64,000 nt of DNA from Chaetorhynchus papuensis (lineage: Eukaryota > Chordata > Aves > Passeriformes > Rhipiduridae): contig VWYX01001239.1 of the NCBI GenBank assembly GCA_013396525.1, positions 124,001 to 188,000 of the forward strand, given 5' to 3'. Below, piece by piece: positions 25,001-36,600 of the stretch (within the stretch, counting starts at the first letter, position 1; every line of letters starts with the position of its first letter). The position numbers and the translations under genes were made by a program. The notes under the pieces are model-generated. The model saw only the letters and a list, made by a program, of their open reading frames with translations, was not told the DNA's origin and searched no databases.

Positions 25001-26139
25001 TACAGGACAGTTGAACAAACTATCTCACAGCATCCTGGGCTAAAAAACTACCAAGACCCGATGTCCCTGTGCTGCTGGAGGGAGAAGGGAAGGAGAGCTC
25101 AGCACAAGTGACCGTGCTGGGTGCTTTTCTCTTCTCTTGGTTGGTTGTGTAAGTATCAGTTCATGGGAGGCAGTGCTTCAGCGGAAGCAGTGACTGTGGG
25201 TTTTTTTCCTCATTAACTTTGCAAAAGCTGGCCCTGTTCCCATGTTTGCATACTTGTCAGTCTCCTAAAGTGCACGTAAGCCAAACATAGAGGGACTCAA
25301 TTAAACACAGACTGCTGGCTTTTGCTCTTTTGCACAGCAAAGATGTTTTTTGAAGGAAATGTAGTATGCTTATTTAAAAACATATTTTAAAAAAGCAAAT
25401 ATGTCAGACTTCAGCTAGCTTGGTACTAGTCTACTTAGCAACTCTGGGGAACGAATAATTAAAAAGCATTTGTCTCCGTTGGCAGGCAGTAGTTGAGAAA
25501 GCAACAGAAATGAAGAAGGAGTAGTTTTGCAGCCATTTTTACCACTCCTGAGGTGCCTGGCTTTCTGCATTCCAGTTTCAGAGTCTTTCAGTGTACACAA
25601 TTCAAACAAACTGTTTTGGATAGCAACAGTTCATATGGTTTTCACTAAGGGAGTCTGAACTCAGAAACATCCTGCTTTTAAACAGGGTTCAGAAATGCAG
25701 GGGCAGGGGGAGCAGGGATTTACATGAGGTTTGATTCCCTATATGGAAGATGGTGAGATTCTCACTCCAGCACGAGCTCATTAAATGACTTCATGGGGAA
25801 AATGCCAAATCTCAAAACATTGCCAACAGGCTTAAAACGTGGTGATCATCACCAAAATGTCCACCACAGCCTTCAAGTCTTACGAATGCCTTTGCTTCGC
25901 AGCATTCCTCTGCGGTCTCGTTCAGGTCCATCAGCGTGGGCTGGGCTGGGAGCCTGTCACACATCTCCTGCTGCAAGAGCAAACCCAGAGAAGCAATGCT
26001 GGGCCTTAGAGCTTTGTAGGGCTGATCTTCCCCAGTCAGACTGCTCCTTGGAGGTCTTGGGCAGTTGTCCCTCTTCTCTGTCTCCTGTCTGGCCTTCATT
26101 CTGTCTGCATTAAACCATTTGTGCAAAGGCTGCTGGAGC
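19096..26139. other. intergenic, no gene recognised
   Basis: No gene, RNA or known repeat is identified. Open frames in the 24.1-25.0 kb part lie on both strands at once, and the longest begins at a TTG; they look like chance. Confidence 0.4.
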
Positions 26140-26345
26140 TGCACTGACCCCTCAATCCACCTGCCACAAGTCACGGCAGGCAGGTGAAGTCCCAGGTGAC
26201 TGGAAGAGGGGAACACTGCACCCATCTTTTGAAAGGGTAGAAAGGAGGACCTTGGGAACAACTGACCTGTCAGCCTCACTCACCCCTGTGCCTGTGAAGA
26301 TCATGGAACAGAATGTGAATCTGTGCTGATAACTTCCATGCAAGA
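26140..26345 (+). mobile_element. decayed CR1/L2-like LINE reverse-transcriptase fragment (sense)
   Basis: The sequence follows the CR1 ORF2 order. A segment reads AGGTGAAGTCCCAGGTGACT, then comes GGAACACTGCACCCATCTTT, a remnant of the NYRPVSLT block (CCTGTCAGCCTCAC), and GTGAAGATCATGGAACAGAA, which encodes VKIMEQ. The frame is broken by stops and small indels. Unlike the other CR1 pieces here it comes from the middle of ORF2 rather than the 3' tail. Boundaries are approximate. Confidence 0.8.
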
Positions 26346-29300
26346 CAGTGGCTTCAGTGCTTTAACAGCTTCACTGATCTGACACTGCTGGAGGCAGGAG
26401 AACAGTGGGATGGCTGGCTCAGGCATTCTGTGTCTGCAATGGGCTCTGTCCATTTTATCTCAGAGAGAGGAATACTGGCACATGTTCTTGTTACCCCGTG
26501 CCGTGCAGGCAGTGAGAAGGAGGGCTGTCCTCTCCCCATCTCCCTCTGGGGGATTCACACTGAGGGAGTGGACAGGTATCCTGTGAGTCCCCAGCTGTCT
26601 CTGGTGTAAGGGTTAACTGAGGAAAGGAAACTTGCAGCAGCTGGGGAAAATATGACTGCTGTCACCAGGGAGAAGGTTTGGAGCCAAGAGGCAGTAATAA
26701 CCCTGCCCTGGGTAAGAAGCAGCAGGCTCAGAGCCTGGCAGGGAGCCTTTCCAGGCAGCGGGGCCTGAGCTCCAATGAGATTTTAAAGACTCCAAAGCAT
26801 GGGTCCAACTTTGAAATCCAGGGTTTGCTCTGCCGACACTGAGTCAAGGAAGCCCCGGACTCCAATGCAGTACCCACAGAAACATTTTTTCCATGCTAAT
26901 CCTTCTTTTTGGTTAAAAACCTCCCTGAAGAGCGAATGCAAGGCCTAAGTTGAGTGCCTGGGTTTGTTTCAGTGGGGAGGAAGCCCTACCTGTGCCACAG
27001 GCAGACACTGCTCCCTGCAAGCCTTCAGGCCTCTCTCATGGTGAATTCAAACACCCTTGTCGGAAGGGGTTTGCTTTTGCCACAAAAACTGCAATGTCTT
27101 TATTCTTTCCTCACCCCAAACCAGAATGGAGGGTCAAAGAGAATGTGAATCAAGGCTCAGAGGATACTTTGGGTTGAATTTCTCCACGTTTCATCATGCA
27201 GTTTTCAAACACTTGACGTTTGGCCTTTTAAATAGCTTAATTTTCCTCTTAACCAAGCCATTTCTTGGCCCAGACTTTTTTCATGAAAACCCTAGTCCTA
27301 AGTTCGTGGGAGAATTTTTGCCTCCAAAAAGGCAAAAGCTGGCTTCAGCAAAACCACAGCTGATTCTGCTACCCTGTGTTTAGATGGCTAGTCATTTTCT
27401 AAGTCTTTCTAAGGAAAGTCTAAGTCTTTCTAAGGAAAGACTTCTTAACCCACCCTACAAGCAACTTGGGGGAAATTTTATGTCTCTCACTGGGTGCTTC
27501 CCATGGGCCTTCTGACTTAGAGTTGCCTATGCTTTACTAAAATAATTTTGGCGCAACAGGGTTGCTTAGCAGTTCTGTGACAGCTGGTGTGACTGAGAGC
27601 TGCTGGCTGGCTTCTGGTCAGGATGTGACACACATTTTTCTCCTCCTTTCCTCGGGGGAATCTGATGGACAGTGCTGCTTGCTGGTTGGGTGAGAAATGT
27701 GCAGCTTGCCTCACCTTGAGGCATCCTTGTCTGTGGCTGCTGCCGTGTCTTGGGGAGAGGAGTGACCTCTCACTGGTTCCTCACTTTCCTCTACTGTGGA
27801 GCACTGTGGTGGAGTAGGACAGCCTTGGTGAGCCTGGGCAACTCTGCTGTCCTTCCTCAGACTTGTGAAGGCACACAGTGGGAACAAAAAAGGCCTCACT
27901 GCCATTTCCTTCAGTCTTGGTCTCCCATAATTCCCATTCCATGGTGCTGGGGCATCTCTACCTGCCTTCCTGGCCTTGGGGCTCCTTCTCCAGGTCCCTC
28001 CCTCCTCCACCAGCCCACAAGAACACCCTGTCACCAACCCACGACTGCTCTCCTGGTGGTTGTGTACTGGAAGTGGCAGGAGGGGAGAGCAAACCACGAC
28101 AAGGGGTCAGGCGGGCAGGCTGCCAGCCTGACAACATCACCAAGCAGCAGGATACTCACTGTAAAGGTTGGGTAGGTGCAGGTCGACAGGAGTGAGGGTT
28201 AGGTTTGCCTCTCCATGAAGGCACTTTGAGCTGCACATCCCACACGATGGCCTCACCACGCAGCCCTGTGACATGTGGCCTGCAGGTTGTGTCTTGCCTG
28301 TCATTAATAACCCCGTCCTGATGTCTCTCCATGATACTCTTGCAAACAATTTTTTCTCCTTCTTCAAGGCAATTATTGGGTGAGAAGCCAGGCCCTTGAG
28401 CAGCATGGCTGTCACGTTTCTCATGTCGGGGCAGGGTTTGCTGCTCAGCCTGCATGGCAGCAGGAGCACCCAGATGTTTGGGTACCACTTAGCTGCGGAC
28501 ATCTCGGGAGCAACCTAGGGCATGGCTTGCCCCGACAGAAGTGAGGAGGGAATAACGTGCTCCTTTAGCAGCAGTGGGTTTCCAGAGAGAAACCAAGGCA
28601 GGAGTGGAATGGAAGAGCTGAAATGGGGATTTCTATCAGGGAGATTGCCACGGGAGTGCAGGGCAAGGAGGAGATAGTAGTATGAAAGAGAGGCCTGGGA
28701 GAGGCAGCGACAACCTGAGCCACTGTCTGGCCAGAAAAGGATTTGTCTTTACCTTGCAAACATGTCCCTGCCTGAGTGTCCTTTAAACATTCAATTTCTT
28801 TTTAGGTGTGTGCATTTTCAGTGCAAACTACACCAACAGAAAACAGAACCGCCCTCCCTGCCTCCCCTCCAGCCTGTTCCCTTCCAACAGACAGGTAGCA
28901 GTGACCTTCTTCCCCCCATTCCTCTTTTCATGGAAGGGCAGTAAGCCACATCATGCTTGGCAATTTAAAAGTATAAGTAAGGCTAAGGTATTGGGGGGAA
29001 TTATAAAATCTAGGTCAGGCAAAGGATACCAAACCTGCCCTTGGAAGTAAATTTTTCCAGCGTCCCAATGATAAGGCCTTGGGTGGAACTCTGTTAATAA
29101 TTCACGCAGTAGACATTAAATAGTGGTATCAGGTTACATTAGAAAGTCTGGTGCTGACGGCTCTTTGTTGCTAAACTAATGGACTTTGGCTCCAGTGCAA
29201 ACTAAGCACTGCCTTGTCAAATGCCTTGGAACAGAAATGGTTGTGGCCATCCCTTCTTCCTGCCGGACCAATTTGCCGAAAACCCATGGCTGTCTTGGCA

Positions 29301-30492
29301 GAGAGAGGCTCTGTCTCTGCTGGCTACATTTTTGGCTGCTAATCAGCATGAGCTGGGTCAGAACCTGTGCTGGGCTCCGAAACTTGAGCTTGGAATTTCT
29401 TTTTCACCCCTTGCTTATCATAAAGTTTTTCAGGTCCAGCCAAGCCATGTTCTACCAATGATGACCTTGTGGCTAGACACTGTGGTTTGCACGTGCATAG
29501 CTGATAGAGGTAATTTAAAAAACACCAGAACAAAACACCTGCTCCCTTTGCTGGACTGGTTCTTCCTGGGTTCAGAGGAGTAACAGGCAATAAACCCCTA
29601 TGAGAGCCACTAACCTCAGCAGATCTGGCTTAGATCTCACACAGAGAACAAATTTAAAACGTAAGCAAATAGTTTCACAAAGTCATTTGTTAGAGCAGAG
29701 CTTTAACATTAAACTGCTTTAGCTTTAAACTGGTAGAAAAGCAATTTAAGGGAATAGAAAGAGAAGGGAAGGGGAGGCTATGGAATAAAGATAAACTTAT
29801 TTCTAATGATTTGCATAGCTTTGAAGGATAAACAATAGATAAAATTCATGCTGACGTTGCAGAAAATAGCACGGTTAACTTGCACTGGGTGGGTCAGAGT
29901 TTGTACTGCTGGGTGAAGGAAGGCATTGGGAAGTGGCAGGCACTCAGTATTTCTGGTTCAGGTTGCACATCAGCATGAGGTCAGCAAGCCTCCAATGAGA
30001 AGGCAGGAAGACTAAAGTGGCTCATCTCCAAAACATTCTGTCCTGGGTGAATTTCTGTCCTCACAGAGTGCCACTCAAAAATATGCTTTAATCTCAGTTG
30101 GTTTGGCCTTGGGTGTTAAGGAAAGTTCCCAGTCTGACCATTCAGGAAACTCTCTGGCAGCCACACTCCCAAGGCCAGACTGCTGGGTCTGAAGCCCCCT
30201 CACGGCGAGCAGCTCCAGTGACCCAACAGGTGCCCCACTTGACTCCCTGCACACCCCACTGAGGTGCGAACCGGTTTTCTCAACTAGTGCCCCCAGTTTT
30301 CCAGGGGAGAGGCTTCGGAGTCTCGTTTCAAACAGCCAATTCCTCACAAGAAAAGTACACAGAAACACCTGGAGCTGGTGCCTCCAAAGAGGACCCCCAA
30401 CGATGGAACCCCTGGGCTGTTACACCTTCACAATCTACCGCATGCAAGTCTCATTTTTGCTCCTGAGTCCCTGCTCCTGGCCCCCTCTCTGT
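26346..30492. other. intergenic, no gene recognised
   Basis: No coding evidence. It contains the small duplication at 27398-27439. A more AT-rich stretch at about 29600-29880 could be conserved non-coding sequence, but this cannot be judged without an alignment. Confidence 0.4.
27398..27439 (+). repeat. 21-bp perfect tandem duplication with hairpin
   Basis: The unit TCTAAGTCTTTCTAAGGAAAG occurs twice head to tail (the unit is 21 bases, given here once). The second copy runs into GACT, giving an 8-bp stem AGTCTTTC/GAAAGACT with a TAAG loop. Confidence 0.9.
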
Positions 30493-30672
30493 GTCCATCC
30501 ACCTCGCTGGCATCACCCCTCTTCCTCTCCTTTGTTCTCAAAAAGGTCAGCAATTCCCGGCTCCTGCCGTGTCTCTCAAGTGTCCTTTCACCTGGCTGGC
30601 ACCACAGTCTTTGTGCCCTTTGTTATCTCAAAGGTGGCAGTTCGCGGCCTCTTGTCTCTCTGGGCTCCCACC
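30493..30672. repeat. degenerate ~90-bp tandem repeat (two copies, possibly three)
   Basis: Copy A starts at 30493 and copy B at 30583. They align along their length, for example GTCCATCCACCTCGCTGGCA with GTCCTTTCACCTGGCTGGCA, then CCTTTGTTCTCAAA with CCTTTGTTATCTCAAA. A weaker third copy may lie to the left. The period is a multiple of three. All three plus-strand frames stay open from about 30491 to 30836, probably because of the C/T-rich composition. Confidence 0.65.
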
Positions 30673-33600
30673 CAGAGCTCAATCTGCATCTCAGTCTGCA
30701 GTTTGCAAACCGAGATACCCGGACCAGATGTATTGGGTTCAAAACCAGAGGTACAGACTTTCTTCCTCAGATACCCTCCCTCAGCACACAGGTCAGTCAA
30801 GATCTGGTGTGTGCATGTTTGCCTGTGGCTTCATAATCCCAGGTGGGCTGCCAGCACCTCTGCCCCTGCCTGCCAGCTGCTGAGTGGGCAGTGCAAGAGA
30901 AGATTCAGGAATGGTCTGTGAACATGGCAAAGAAAGATGCCCACCACAGGGCTGTGCTTAATGGTTGTCTCCAACACACCAGCATCTGGAGGGGAAACCA
31001 CAAGCAGAGACACCCTTGGGTCCCGTTTGCCATGTGGACTGTTGATATCTCAACTCCAGTCCTTCATACTATGCATCTTTCCCTTGACTTTTCCTCCCCT
31101 GTTTTTCACAGAGTGGATGCCAAGGCTGTTTTCCAGCATTCCAAGAGAGGAGTAATAATTTCCATGTAGGCCACCGTGCCCTGAGTACGTGCTTAGTGCT
31201 GGCTCAGTGCATCCATTTCTTCTGGGAATGCTCTAGGCTGGCTGCACAGAACATGCTAAGAAAGTGATTCCAGGAGAATCAGAGTCATCATTAGAGGACG
31301 GCACTCACAAAACTACATCTTGGCAAGCTAAGCGAAGCCGGGAGGGCTGCCTGGCATGTTGGCCATGCAGTGCCAAGAAGAGAGCTGCAGTCGGGCCAAC
31401 TCTACAACTCAAGGGACCAGGAGTGGTCAAACAATGGAGCTTTTGCTAATTCTGTGGTGTGGGGCTTGTGGCACCAAGTTGGGAGAGCTCTGTGAGCCAC
31501 AATGGAGAAAACAGAAACGGTCCCAAATCTGCTGAATAGGGAAATGCCATCCCAACCATTCAGAAAAGAAATTGGAAGTCCTTTCAAAGTAGTACAATGC
31601 CAGAGAAAGCCGGTCCAAAAACGTCCCAGAGATCTAATTATAGCCTGCAATCAATGCTGCTCTTATCCATGCTGCTAATGAACATACATGAAGTGAGCAG
31701 TTTTGCTGCTCCAGGGCTTCTTGCAGTAGAAATAGCAGCTTAGTAATAACTAGCTGCCTTGCCTGATTGGGGCTCATTTTGACTTCTCCCAGATTCCCAG
31801 CCATTGGTGCATGCCCTTTGGAAATGTGGGTGCTTCAAGCCAAGGTTGTGCAGGGTGGGGTAACCAGGTCAAAGCATGTGGCTGCATTAATGGCACACGG
31901 AGAGTTGGATGATGAGGGACAGGCCTCCCAAGAGGGGCAAAATGCCACCTTTCAGAATGTGAAAGAACCCCAAATTCCCAGAAACTAATTGCACTGTGAA
32001 AAAAACCCTTTCAGGTGCCAGGTTATGTCCAGCAGCTTCCTCCTGGAAAGAAAAAGTAATGATCACCCTGCTTCTTCAGGGAACGAAGCACAGAGAACAG
32101 AGGCCAGCACCTCTGTGTTATCAGATCAGCTGCTGAAGCACACAAGGCTGTGCCAAGCAACTGCCTCTCCTTTGCATGCTCAACAGAAAATAGATCCTGT
32201 ACCTATGGCTCTGGTCCAGACAACACCTGCCAAGTGGAAGGAGAGGCTGCTGCTGCTGTGGAGGAGTTGCCTTCATGCACAGACGGGAGAGGCCAGAGGC
32301 AATTCTCAGGCATCTGTTTTTTTCTGGCATTCATTTTTTTCCAAACAAACAAAACACAAGCTCTGTCTCAGCCTTGAAGGACTTGCAGCCTTTCACTAGG
32401 TAGTACAGAAAAACAGACACTGGCTGCAGTGAAAATAGTGACCAGAGTTGAGAGAGTCCCTGAGACCAGAGGAGGAGGGATTGATCTGCTGGGATCTGAC
32501 CTGGGAACCAGCCTTGAAGTCACTCTAGCTTTGTCAAGCATACTCCTTTCAAAAAACATCCTAGAAGCATATGGTCTCAATTTTCACAGGGCTGGTGACA
32601 TTTCTTCCCTGCATTGCCTGAAGAAAGCTATTTGGATGATTCATCCCCACGGTTCAAAAACTGCACCAGTTTGGAGTGGTCTGGTTCCCTGGGGCTCTAT
32701 TTACAGCTTGGTCTGCTGGGCTGCGGAGCTGCTCCATACCAAACAGAGAGGAGAGCATTCTCTCCAATTGATGGAAAAGTCTGAGTTATGCAGATGTCTC
32801 CAGGATTCAAAATTTTCTTTTCTCAGGGTCTATACTGCAGCTGGGAACTCGCCTTGGTGACTGCTCACCCATTCCTTTTACTGGGTCACCTGCACCTTGG
32901 AAAAATCTGATTCAAGCTCAGATGAGTTTGATGATTCTAGTTGTTCTCAGTGCTCCTTTGGTGCAAGATGCTATAAACTGCATCTGATCTTTTCCTGTAA
33001 GACCATATCCAAATTTCTGCCTTCTTTGTTAAGGAAACAAAGGCAACCCACCACTGGAATTTGGAAAGGAGGAAGCAGCCAAGCACAAACACAAGCAGCA
33101 GAGCTGAAAAGCAACATCAGAGCTGAAAATACAGCTCCAGTTAGCTCATGACCTCCTGTATATTTCAGAAGAAAAGAGCCTTTGCTTCTGTTTGGCTGAA
33201 GGTAGAGCTGGGAGGACCCTTACTAAGACCAAGTTGTACAGAACAGGCTCACAAGTCTCTGTTTGTGCTGATTCTAGGAGGGTATTCCCTCAAGCAGGCA
33301 GATTGTGTGTCAGAAATGCAGATTCCCTGAGGGTGGAGCTGCGAGATCCTGCCAGATGGGCGCTTTTTCCAGACTCTGGCAGATCTCTCATTTTGTTAAT
33401 TGGATAGCTGAGCTGTGGCCGTCTTTCTCCCTTGTTCTTTCTACCCATGATGGGGCAAGATGCTTGTCATCACTGGGGGGCTTTGCTGTAGGGAGCTGGC
33501 TGATGGCGAGATGAATAAACTGCATGTGCTGTGCTAGAATGCCAGCATGACTCCACTCACCACAGGGACCACTGAGACACAGAAGACCGAGGGGATCCGT

Positions 33601-36600
33601 CAGGAGTGACCTGCAGCCATTTCCCAGCCCCTTGAAAATCAGGCTCACGTTGACACGTGGCTTAGAGATGTTCAGAGGAGCTGCACCTTCTGCAGTGTGG
33701 CTGTGCAGCTGCAAAGGCTGGGGATCTGAGCAGTGCTTTAATGCTGAGCACGATCTTAGTTGTATAAAGACAGAAGAAACCTGAGAGTCTCTGCTGGCTC
33801 AGCTTGGCATGATGTGCAAGCATGCTGGCACTCTTTCATCCCAGACATTCATCTGTGATGCAGGATTTTCCCAAGCTGTCTCCAGCTGCAGCTTTGATAG
33901 GTTCAGCCCTTCCAGCATGCAGAAGGCAAGAGCAGCGAGTGTTTCTGATGCCAGGTTGTGTAACCCTGCATGAGGGGCTTGTCCCAGGCCCTACAGTGTG
34001 AGAGCATATTCTCCACTCCAGGAGAGGCCTGCAGCCTGGATCACTGACCTGCAGATGTCTACCAGACCAGCATTATTTACGGGTGTTTGTTGTAGCTTGC
34101 TGCATTGCTGTCCTGTAGGATATGTCTCAGAAAGCACGACGAATTGAGCGGGGTGCTTTCAGCACAAGCTGTAATTCTCATATGGGCCTCCTGGTGCAGC
34201 AGCAGCAGCTGGAACTGGCAAAACAGCCAATGTCCTGCTTCACCATCTAGTCACCTTAAGGCCAGGGGTGGACTTTTCCCAGCACAGCTGAGTTGTTCCA
34301 TATTGTCAGTGAGCCAGGGAAGGATGGCCGATGCAAGTTCCTGGTCCCTGGCGTGTTCCACAGGCATTACTGTGGCCAAGAGAAGGCCCTCAAAGATCTG
34401 TCCTTGCTAGCACATATTGCTCCACTTTCAGATGGAAATAACTGCCTTTCCTTCCTGGCTTCTCCAAAGTGATCCTGAGTTGCCAGCTGGAGCCATCTCA
34501 CATGGTGCCAAGCCCCAAAGACAGCTTTGGGTTCCACAGGTCCTAAGCAGCCTGAAGCTGCTGTGGGTTTCCCAGGTCTGAGAGTGAGCTACCAAGTCCT
34601 GCGTGCAGTGCCTGCATTCGGTGAACTAAGTGGTTAAATATTAAATCCAGACTGATGCAGATAAATATGACAAAAGTTTTTACTGAACTGTTAATAAATA
34701 CTCAATTTCAGATCAAACCAGGATACCTCTTAGCAGAAATAACACTCACAAGACAGCTTGACTGAACGAAAGGCATGTTTCCTTGCAGTAACACCAAAAC
34801 TAAAAAAAGGAGAAATTACTAAAATGCTCAGTCATCCTGTTATTAACCCCCAAGGGTGCATCCCTGCTGGGTTTATGGCTCACTGTTTATCAGCACTACG
34901 CTGTTATTGCAGGGCATTTAGAAGCACTGAAAGATTTGTGTGTAGATTCATTGGCTGTCTAAGAGATCTTGTTGACCACCAACTTAAAAGTTAGTGTGTG
35001 TCTTCTATGATTGCTTGCATGGCTATAAAGCATTCAAGAGATAATTGTTCTGGTCTCTGAAGTGAAGTTCTTCTCCTGCCGAAGCCACTGCGGAGGAGGT
35101 GAGGGTTTGGTAGATTTATTTGGTTTTAGTTTGCCTCCTATTGTGACTTGATGTGCTTGGAGACAGCTTCTTGGAGAAAGTAAAGCTGGACTGTGACAGC
35201 CCTCAGCCCAAGAGGGAGACCTGTTCCAATGTCTCCTAGCCCAGTGACCAAGTGTGCTGTTGAGCCAGGGGTGGAAGGTGCCGCATCACCTACAGCTACC
35301 CTGAATCCTGGCCTGCAACACCATCAAGGTCACATTCTGCCAAGCTCATGGATGAAGAAACACTGCATTTCTGATGGCCATGCAGATGCCAATGAATCAC
35401 AGCCAAGTAGGGAAATGCAGGAGAAGCAACACCTGCCAGGTGTCCAGGGGAACACCATGTGAAAGGGGAATGGTCGTAAAACCCTCAGTGGACTGGAGAG
35501 GGCTATTATATTTTTTCCTATGAAAATGACTGTCTCCATAGCGCTGGAGTGTCGCCACACAAACACTGAGGAATTACACTGCTGCTGATAATGCTCCAGT
35601 TTTGTTCTGGCAGGGGCCATAATGATGGAAAGCAGGTGCAGGAGATCATGAGTTCCCTATTGCTAAATATTGAGTGTTGGGAGGGAAGCTGGGGTCTGTT
35701 TTGCTCAGATTGGAAGGTGGGCTGTAGGCCAGTTTAGGCCTTTGACGCTTGACAGTGGGGTTTTTCAGAAACTGTATTGGGAACATGGCTCTACCCTTTA
35801 CTGCAGGATGCCTTGGAGGATGGCAGGTACCTTGCTGTATGCATTTAGCAGCTGCTCCCTCACCCCAAACTACACTTACCCTAGGATTTGCCAGCCCTGA
35901 AATATTTTTGTCCTGTGGCTGCTTACCTTGTACCCCCATATCCCTATGTCCTGAATCTGGCCAGGAGCTGGAAGAAACCAGGTGCTTTGGCAAGACTACA
36001 ACATTGCACAGAGTCCTTTGATTCCTGAGGACCATGTCTTTTCCCCTAGGAGAGCAGTGCGGCCCTGCGACAGGGCACAGAGATGTGGTGGCATCTCCAT
36101 CACTGAGTTCATCCACATGGATGAGGCCTTGAGTGACCTCAGTTAGCTGTGAGAGTGGTTTTGCTTGGAGCAGGCGTCTTAGAGACCTCCTGCCACTTGA
36201 GCCTGTCAAGGATTCGTTAGGTAGAAGACATCACCATGGTCTCAACAAGACTCCCACACCAGAAATAGTGGAAGCTATAAAAGCATTTATTCATGTTTCA
36301 TACTCTTCTTATGCCTTTGAAACATATTTCTCCCGAGTTACAGAGTTTGAGCCTTCCCTCCTCCTGAGACTGCATAGCAGCAGAGCGGAGAGGAGATCTG
36401 TGACTAATGCATTGGCTGGGAGGGCTTGCCCATATCCCATTCCAGGAGCCAAAGTACTTAAACTGGTGACTGGTCTGACTTATCTGTCCCAAAGGAACAG
36501 GCCAGCTGCAATTATTTTTCCACAAAGACACCCTTTTTCTTTCTTTAAGCCTTGTGTAAATGTCAATAACCAGTCTTTACAGACAGCTAACTGTTTGGCA

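Noticed and set aside
35646..36209. 187-codon minus-strand frame, with a 198-codon plus-strand frame at 36133-36729
   Set aside because: No recognisable protein family and composition like neighbouring non-coding DNA.
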